In this document: positions 23,795 to 28,489 of the stretch, piece by piece | Layout of the letters: each line of letters begins with the position of its first letter | How positions within the stretch are numbered: the stretch's first letter is position 1 | Origin: Bacilli bacterium | GTDB taxonomy: Bacteria; Bacillota_I; Bacilli_A; ML615J-28; CAG-698 | Direction: 5' to 3' | Assembly: GCA_016282055.1 (NCBI GenBank) | Contig: JAEEJT010000204.1 | Coordinates: 1-28,489, forward strand | Length of the DNA: 28,489 nt | Program-made: the position numbers and the translations under genes | The notes under the pieces: generated by a model | What the model was told of the DNA's origin: nothing | Databases searched by the model: none | The model's input: only the letters and a program-made list of their open reading frames with translations

Positions 23795-24450
23795 ATATAA
23801 AGATTGATAAAAGTATTTTAGATATTGTTCCTTGTTTTGATGTTACTGCTTTATATTTTGAAGCAGAGTGTAAAGAAACAAGTGATGATATTAAAAACTT
23901 AATAAAACAATATGAAAAGAAAATTAACGAGGAATATTCTTTAGAGGAATTATTGAATATTCCTCTTATTAAAGAGGCAAGAGATAGTTATAAAAAGTTT
24001 GGTAAAGATCCTAGTAGATATCGACTTGCTGTTGAATCATTGTTTCGTAGAATCATAAAAGGTAATGAATTATATATCATAAATAATCTTGTTGATATAG
24101 GAAATGTATTAAGTCTTGATTGTATGAGAAGTACAGCAGTACTTGATTATGATAAGATAGATGGAGATATATTAATTCGTTTAGGTAAAGAAACTGATGA
24201 ATATTATGGTATTGGAAGAGGTTTAATTAATATAACAAATATCCCTCTTTATGAAGATAACACTAGTCCATTTGGTTCTACAACGAGTGATACAATAAGA
24301 ACATCTATTACTGATAGTACTAAAAAAGTATTAGTATTTATAATATCTTTTGGTATAGATAATAAGAATCGTGATTTAAATAAAGCAATAGAATTATTTA
24401 GTAAATATTGCGATGCTAAAAATATTAAATTATTAGAAGTGAAAAGGTAA
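23791..24450 (+). CDS. B3/B4 tRNA-binding-domain protein
   Basis: 219 residues. The B3/B4 fold, otherwise the editing domain of the phenylalanyl-tRNA synthetase beta chain, is recognisable from KFGKDPSRYRLAVESLFRRI, NELYIINNLVDIGNVLSL, DYDKIDGDILIRLGKE and SPFGSTTSDTIRT. Stand-alone members are widespread and may hydrolyse mischarged tRNA, but this is not established for most. It lies directly before the GlnRS gene, four bases away, which fits a tRNA-linked role. The start overlaps the previous stop (ATGA). Confidence 0.85.
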   Translation: MNIKIDKSILDIVPCFDVTALYFEAECKETSDDIKNLIKQYEKKINEEYSLEELLNIPLIKEARDSYKKFGKDPSRYRLAVESLFRRIIKGNELYIINNLVDIGNVLSLDCMRSTAVLDYDKIDGDILIRLGKETDEYYGIGRGLINITNIPLYEDNTSPFGSTTSDTIRTSITDSTKKVLVFIISFGIDNKNRDLNKAIELFSKYCDAKNIKLLEVKR

Positions 24451-24454
24451 ATAT

Positions 24455-26089
24455 ATGAACGAAAGTACAAATTTCTTAAAAGATAGAATTAAAAGTGATG
24501 TTGAAAGTGGACTTTGTAAAAAGGTTATTACAAGATTTCCACCAGAGCCTAATGCATACTTACATATAGGTCATGCTAGAGCATTAGTAACTGATTTTGA
24601 AATGGCTAATATGTTTGGTGGATATACTAACCTTAGATTTGATGATACAAATCCAGCAAAAGAAGATAGTGAGTTTGTTGACGCTATTATTAAAGATATT
24701 GAATGGTTAGGATTTCATCCAGCTAATATTTTTTATGGTAGTGATTATTTTGATAAGCAATATGAACTTGCTATTAAACTTATTAAAAAAGGTCTAGCTT
24801 ACGTTGATGATCTAACACCAGAACAAATGGTAGAGTATCGTGGTGATTTTAATAATCCTGGTAAAGAAAGTCCTTGGAGAAATAGAAGTGTCGAAGAAAA
24901 CCTAGAGTTATTCGAAAACATGAAAAATGGTATGTACAAAGAAGGAGAAAAGACATTAAGAGCTAAAATTGATATGTCTAGTCCTAATATTAACATGCGT
25001 GATCCAGTATTCTATAGAATACTTAATATAAAACACCATAGACAAGGTAATAAATGGTGTATTTATCCTATGTATGATTTTGCTCATCCAATTCAAGATT
25101 CTATTGAAGGTATTACTCATTCTTTATGTAGTTTAGAGTATGATAATCATAGACCTTTGTATGATTGGGTTATTGAAAAATGTGAAATGGTAAATGTACC
25201 AAAACAAATTGAATTTGGTAGATTAAATATTACTAATACTATTATGAGTAAAAGATATTTAAGACAACTTGTTGAAAGTGGAAAAGTTACTGGATATGAT
25301 GATCCTAGAATGCCTACTTTAGTTGGTCTTAGAAGAAGGGGATATACAGCTAACGCTATTAAAAAGTTTATTAATGATGCTGGTTTATCAAGAACTAATA
25401 TTACTGTTGATAGTAGTAATCTTGATTCTTGTTTAAGAGAAGATTTAAAACTTTCAACAAATAGAATTATGGCTGTTAAAAATCCTTTAAAGGTAACTAT
25501 TACAAATTATCCTAGTGAAGAAGTTGAATATGTTGATTGCTTAAATAATCAAGAAAATCCTGAACTTGGTTCAAGAAAGATTGCTTTTGGTAAACATATT
25601 TATATTGAACAAGATGATTTTGTATTAGAAAAACCAAATAAGCATTATAAACGTTTAGCTTTAGGACTTGAAGTTAGATTAATGCATGCTTATTTTATTA
25701 AAGCTAATGAAGTTAAATTTGATGATAATGGTAATATTGTAGAAGTATTATGTACATATGATGTGAAAACTAAGAGTGGTACTGGATTTGATGAAAGAAA
25801 ACCAAATGGTACAATTCATTTCGTTGAAGCAACTACAGCAAGAAAAGCTAAGTTTAATATGTTTGAACCACTTATCACAAATGATGATGATTCTTTAGAT
25901 ATTACTGAAAGAGTAAATCCTAATAGTTGGAATGTATTAGAAGGATTCGTTGAAAACTACGATAATAACTTTAATGTTGAGGATAAGTTCCAATTTGTTC
26001 GTGATGGTTATTATTGTTGTGATAAAGAATCTAATAATGATATGTTAGTATTTAACTGTATTGTCCCATTAAAATCATCTATTAAATAG
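24455..26089 (+). CDS. glnS: Glutaminyl-tRNA synthetase
   Basis: 544 residues. RFPPEPNAYLHIGHARA carries a literal HIGH (37-40), and the KMSKS loop reads IMSKR (263-267). RFDDTNPAKE and WCIYPMYDFAHPIQDSIEG separate it from GluRS and match GlnRS. It charges tRNA-Gln directly. Many Bacillota lack GlnRS and use GatCAB amidation, so this lineage probably has the direct route, gained by transfer in the ancestor or more recently. AAAAGG lies seven bases before the ATG. Confidence 0.96.
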   Translation: MNESTNFLKDRIKSDVESGLCKKVITRFPPEPNAYLHIGHARALVTDFEMANMFGGYTNLRFDDTNPAKEDSEFVDAIIKDIEWLGFHPANIFYGSDYFDKQYELAIKLIKKGLAYVDDLTPEQMVEYRGDFNNPGKESPWRNRSVEENLELFENMKNGMYKEGEKTLRAKIDMSSPNINMRDPVFYRILNIKHHRQGNKWCIYPMYDFAHPIQDSIEGITHSLCSLEYDNHRPLYDWVIEKCEMVNVPKQIEFGRLNITNTIMSKRYLRQLVESGKVTGYDDPRMPTLVGLRRRGYTANAIKKFINDAGLSRTNITVDSSNLDSCLREDLKLSTNRIMAVKNPLKVTITNYPSEEVEYVDCLNNQENPELGSRKIAFGKHIYIEQDDFVLEKPNKHYKRLALGLEVRLMHAYFIKANEVKFDDNGNIVEVLCTYDVKTKSGTGFDERKPNGTIHFVEATTARKAKFNMFEPLITNDDDSLDITERVNPNSWNVLEGFVENYDNNFNVEDKFQFVRDGYYCCDKESNNDMLVFNCIVPLKSSIK

Positions 26090-26098
26090 GAGTTAAAT

Positions 26099-28213
26099 AT
26101 GATTGAAGGATTAAATGATGAACAATCACTAGCTGCAGAATGTATTGATGGACCTGTCATTGTTTTTGCTGGAGCTGGAAGTGGTAAAACACGTACACTT
26201 ACATATAGAATTATTAATATGATTGTTAATCATCATATTAATCCTTATAATATTCTTGCTATTACTTTTACAAATAAAGCAACGAATGTAATGAAAGAAA
26301 GAATTAAAGCTTATATTGATGTTGATTCAAGAAATTTAACAATTACTACTTTTCATTCACTATGTGCTAGTATATTAAGACAACATATAGATAAAATAGG
26401 ATATAAAACTAATTTTACAATTATTGATGAAGATGATCAAATAACTGTAATTAATGAAGTATTAGAAGAATTAGGATATCAAAAGAAACAAAATAAGAAA
26501 TACCAAGCTATTATTAAACATAATAAATGTTTTATGACTAGTCCTGGTTTTGATATTGATAAAAAAGTTTTTGATTGTTACAATAGTAAACTAAAAGAAT
26601 TTAATTTAATTGATTTTGAAGACTTATTAATTAAATTGTATGAATTATTTACTTTATCTAAAGAAACATTAGAGTTATATCAAGAAAAGTTTAAATATAT
26701 TTTATGCGATGAATTTCAAGATACAAATTTGATTCAATATAAGATATTAAAATTACTTTCTGGAAAATATAAAAATATATTTGTTGTTGGTGATGATGAC
26801 CAAAGTATATATGGTTTTCGTGGTGCAAACTATGAAAATATAAGAATGTTTAAAGAAGATTTTGAAAACTATTCTTCTTATACATTACGTCAAAACTATA
26901 GATCTAGACAATCTATATTAGATTGTACTAATAGACTTATATCATATAATCAAGATAGAGAAAGCAAAAATCTATTTAGTGATATTTTAGGTGAAAGCGA
27001 TGATGTTGTTAGTTATAAGGCAATTGATCAAATTGATGAAGCAATGTTTATTGCTAGTGAGATATCTAAACTTCATGTTGGATTAACTTCATATAAAGAT
27101 TTTGCTATATTATATCGTAATAGTGTATTACTACGTAATATTGAAAGGGAACTTATTAATAAGCATATTCCATATAAAGTTTATGGTGGAGTATCTTATA
27201 TGAAAAGAAAAGAAGTTAAAGATATTTTAGCTTATTTTAAATTAATGTTAAATTATGATGACACATTTTCTTTTAAACGTATTGTTAATACTCCTAACCG
27301 TGGTATTGGTCTTGCTACAATTGAAAAAATTGAAAATATTCGATTAGATAATAATATTAATTACTTAGAAGCAATTGAAAAAAGTAAAGATATTATTCCT
27401 AATAGTAAATATGATAAACTTATTAGTTTTAAAGATACTATTTGGAGATTTTCAAATGATATAAGAGAATATAATCTTTGTGATTGTTTTGATAGTTTAA
27501 TTGATGAAATAGAATATATTAAATATCTTAAAGAAGAATTTAGTGAAGAAGAAGCAAAAGATAGAATTGATAATGTAAAAGAGTTTAGATCTGTATTGCT
27601 TCATATTGAGGAAGAATCAGTTGATAAAGATAAGATTAAATTATTAGAACGTGTTATTGATGATGCTATGCTTAATGATAGTTATAAACGTAACCAAAGT
27701 GATAATTCAGATGGAGTTACTGTTTCAACAATTCATTCTATAAAAGGTCTTGAGTTTGATACTGTATTTGTATGTGGTCTTGAAGAAGGATTATTTCCTA
27801 AAGAAGAAGATACAATGTATTCTAAATCACTTGAAGAAGAAAGAAGAATAGCTTATGTTGCTATGACACGAGCTAAGAATAAACTATATTTAACATATGC
27901 TAAAAGAAGATTATTATATGGCTTTAATTTTGTTAATAAAGAGTCTAGATTCTTTAATGAAGCTTTGGGTGTTGACAATAAGTATATTGATACAAGTGAA
28001 AAAATAAAAACAATAAATAATAAATATGATGGATTTGATAAAAAACAAATAGAAAATAAACCATTATATAAAACAGGAGATATTATTATTCATACTAAGT
28101 TTGGACAAGGAATGATATTATCTATTGATAATGGAATTGGTACTATTTTCTTTGATAGTTTAAAAACAACAAAATCTCTACTTTTATCTCATCCTTCAAT
28201 ATCTAAGAAATAG
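26099..28213 (+). CDS. pcrA: PcrA/UvrD-type SF1A DNA helicase
   Basis: 704 residues, 3'-5' helicase for repair and removal of transcription or recombination blocks. Motif I FAGAGSGKTRTLTYRI, Ia AITFTNKA, motif II CDEFQDTN, III VVGDDDQSIYGFRGA, IV LRQNYRS, V VSTIHSIKGLEFDTVFVCGL and VI YVAMTRAKNKLYL are all intact. The C-terminal tail has a KFGQGMILSIDNGIGTIFF beta module that in PcrA binds RNA polymerase. TAGGAG, overlapping the glnS stop, is the ribosome site. It is followed by ligA, the usual order in Bacillota. Confidence 0.96.
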   Translation: MIEGLNDEQSLAAECIDGPVIVFAGAGSGKTRTLTYRIINMIVNHHINPYNILAITFTNKATNVMKERIKAYIDVDSRNLTITTFHSLCASILRQHIDKIGYKTNFTIIDEDDQITVINEVLEELGYQKKQNKKYQAIIKHNKCFMTSPGFDIDKKVFDCYNSKLKEFNLIDFEDLLIKLYELFTLSKETLELYQEKFKYILCDEFQDTNLIQYKILKLLSGKYKNIFVVGDDDQSIYGFRGANYENIRMFKEDFENYSSYTLRQNYRSRQSILDCTNRLISYNQDRESKNLFSDILGESDDVVSYKAIDQIDEAMFIASEISKLHVGLTSYKDFAILYRNSVLLRNIERELINKHIPYKVYGGVSYMKRKEVKDILAYFKLMLNYDDTFSFKRIVNTPNRGIGLATIEKIENIRLDNNINYLEAIEKSKDIIPNSKYDKLISFKDTIWRFSNDIREYNLCDCFDSLIDEIEYIKYLKEEFSEEEAKDRIDNVKEFRSVLLHIEEESVDKDKIKLLERVIDDAMLNDSYKRNQSDNSDGVTVSTIHSIKGLEFDTVFVCGLEEGLFPKEEDTMYSKSLEEERRIAYVAMTRAKNKLYLTYAKRRLLYGFNFVNKESRFFNEALGVDNKYIDTSEKIKTINNKYDGFDKKQIENKPLYKTGDIIIHTKFGQGMILSIDNGIGTIFFDSLKTTKSLLLSHPSISKK

Positions 28214-28222
28214 GGTGTTAAT

Positions 28223-28489
28223 ATGGATCCTAAAAATAGAATTATACAATTAGTTAATGAATTAAATAGATATAACGAAGAATATTACATATATGATTCT
28301 CCAACTGTTTCTGATTTTGAATATGATAGTTTAATGAGAGAACTTGAAGAATTAGAAAAGAAATATCCTGAGTTTGTATTAGAAAATTCACCAACGAAAA
28401 AGGTTGGTGATTTCTTAGAAACAGAATTACAAAAGATAACATTTAAAAATCCTATGTTATCTTTAGGTGATGTTTTTAGTTACGATGAA
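28223..28489 (+). CDS. ligA: NAD-dependent DNA ligase LigA, N-terminal part cut by the window edge
   Basis: The first 89 residues of the adenylation domain are present: LNRYNEEYYIYDSPTVSDFEYDSL is seen in part, then LEKKYPEF, ENSPTKKVGD and NPMLSLGDVF. The catalytic KxDG lies beyond the window. Where LigA usually has His in H-x-x-PMLSL, this protein has Phe (TFKNPMLSL). It joins Okazaki fragments and repair nicks. A weak GGGTG-type ribosome site lies before the ATG, ten bases after pcrA. Confidence 0.93.
   Translation, partial: MDPKNRIIQLVNELNRYNEEYYIYDSPTVSDFEYDSLMRELEELEKKYPEFVLENSPTKKVGDFLETELQKITFKNPMLSLGDVFSYDE

Overview
The window is very AT-rich bacterial DNA with short gaps, many stop/start overlaps, purine-rich Shine-Dalgarno sites and TATAAT promoters, often with an extended TGn. 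Genes end at TAA, TAG and TGA, and tryptophan in intact genes is TGG, so the standard bacterial code applies. The gene set (pcrA-ligA, tsaE-tsaB-rimI-tsaD, cdaA, ispD-ispF, bacterial GlnRS, a BspA-type lipoprotein) suggests a low-GC Bacillota, most likely a host-associated Bacilli/Erysipelotrichia or uncultured mollicute-like lineage. That placement is inference.

Layout. 1-1308: 3' part of a copper-type P1B ATPase with an aberrant phosphorylation motif. 1442-3211: a double-SIS protein with the architecture of glucokinase regulatory protein, with its own strong promoter, Shine-Dalgarno site and terminator, and codon use suggesting high expression. 3270-5406: a PfkB-family sugar kinase and hflX, the latter broken by a one-base frameshift. 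5403-6404 (minus): a Nudix hydrolase with a degenerate transglutaminase-like N-terminus, converging on hflX at a perfect palindrome that encodes the last residues of both proteins. 6502-12005: one plus-strand unit of a 1384-residue degenerate SF1 helicase-like protein, an ankyrin-repeat protein and the membrane diadenylate cyclase CdaA. 12034-12483: a small PUA/EVE-like gene with an in-frame TGA at a conserved tryptophan position.

12608-16535 is a tightly packed operon: a membrane PAS/degenerate-GGDEF protein, IspD and IspF of the MEP isoprenoid pathway, a NifU-like Fe-S protein, a four-helix membrane protein and a thioredoxin-like lipoprotein. 16640-19066 is the t6A tRNA-modification operon with rimI inside it. 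19152-20459 is a lipoprotein in which BspA-type leucine-rich repeats are split by a bacterial Ig-like domain. From 20804 to the end runs a further operon: a membrane protein, a coiled-coil protein with a 13-residue charged repeat, a B3/B4-domain protein, GlnRS, PcrA and the start of LigA.

Most of the window is housekeeping. The least explained parts are the Nudix / helicase-like / ankyrin / cdaA neighbourhood, the SIS protein, and several enzymes whose signature residues are altered (P-type ATPase, transglutaminase-like domain, SF1 motif VI, GGDEF). No tRNA, rRNA, CRISPR array, insertion sequence or prophage was recognised.
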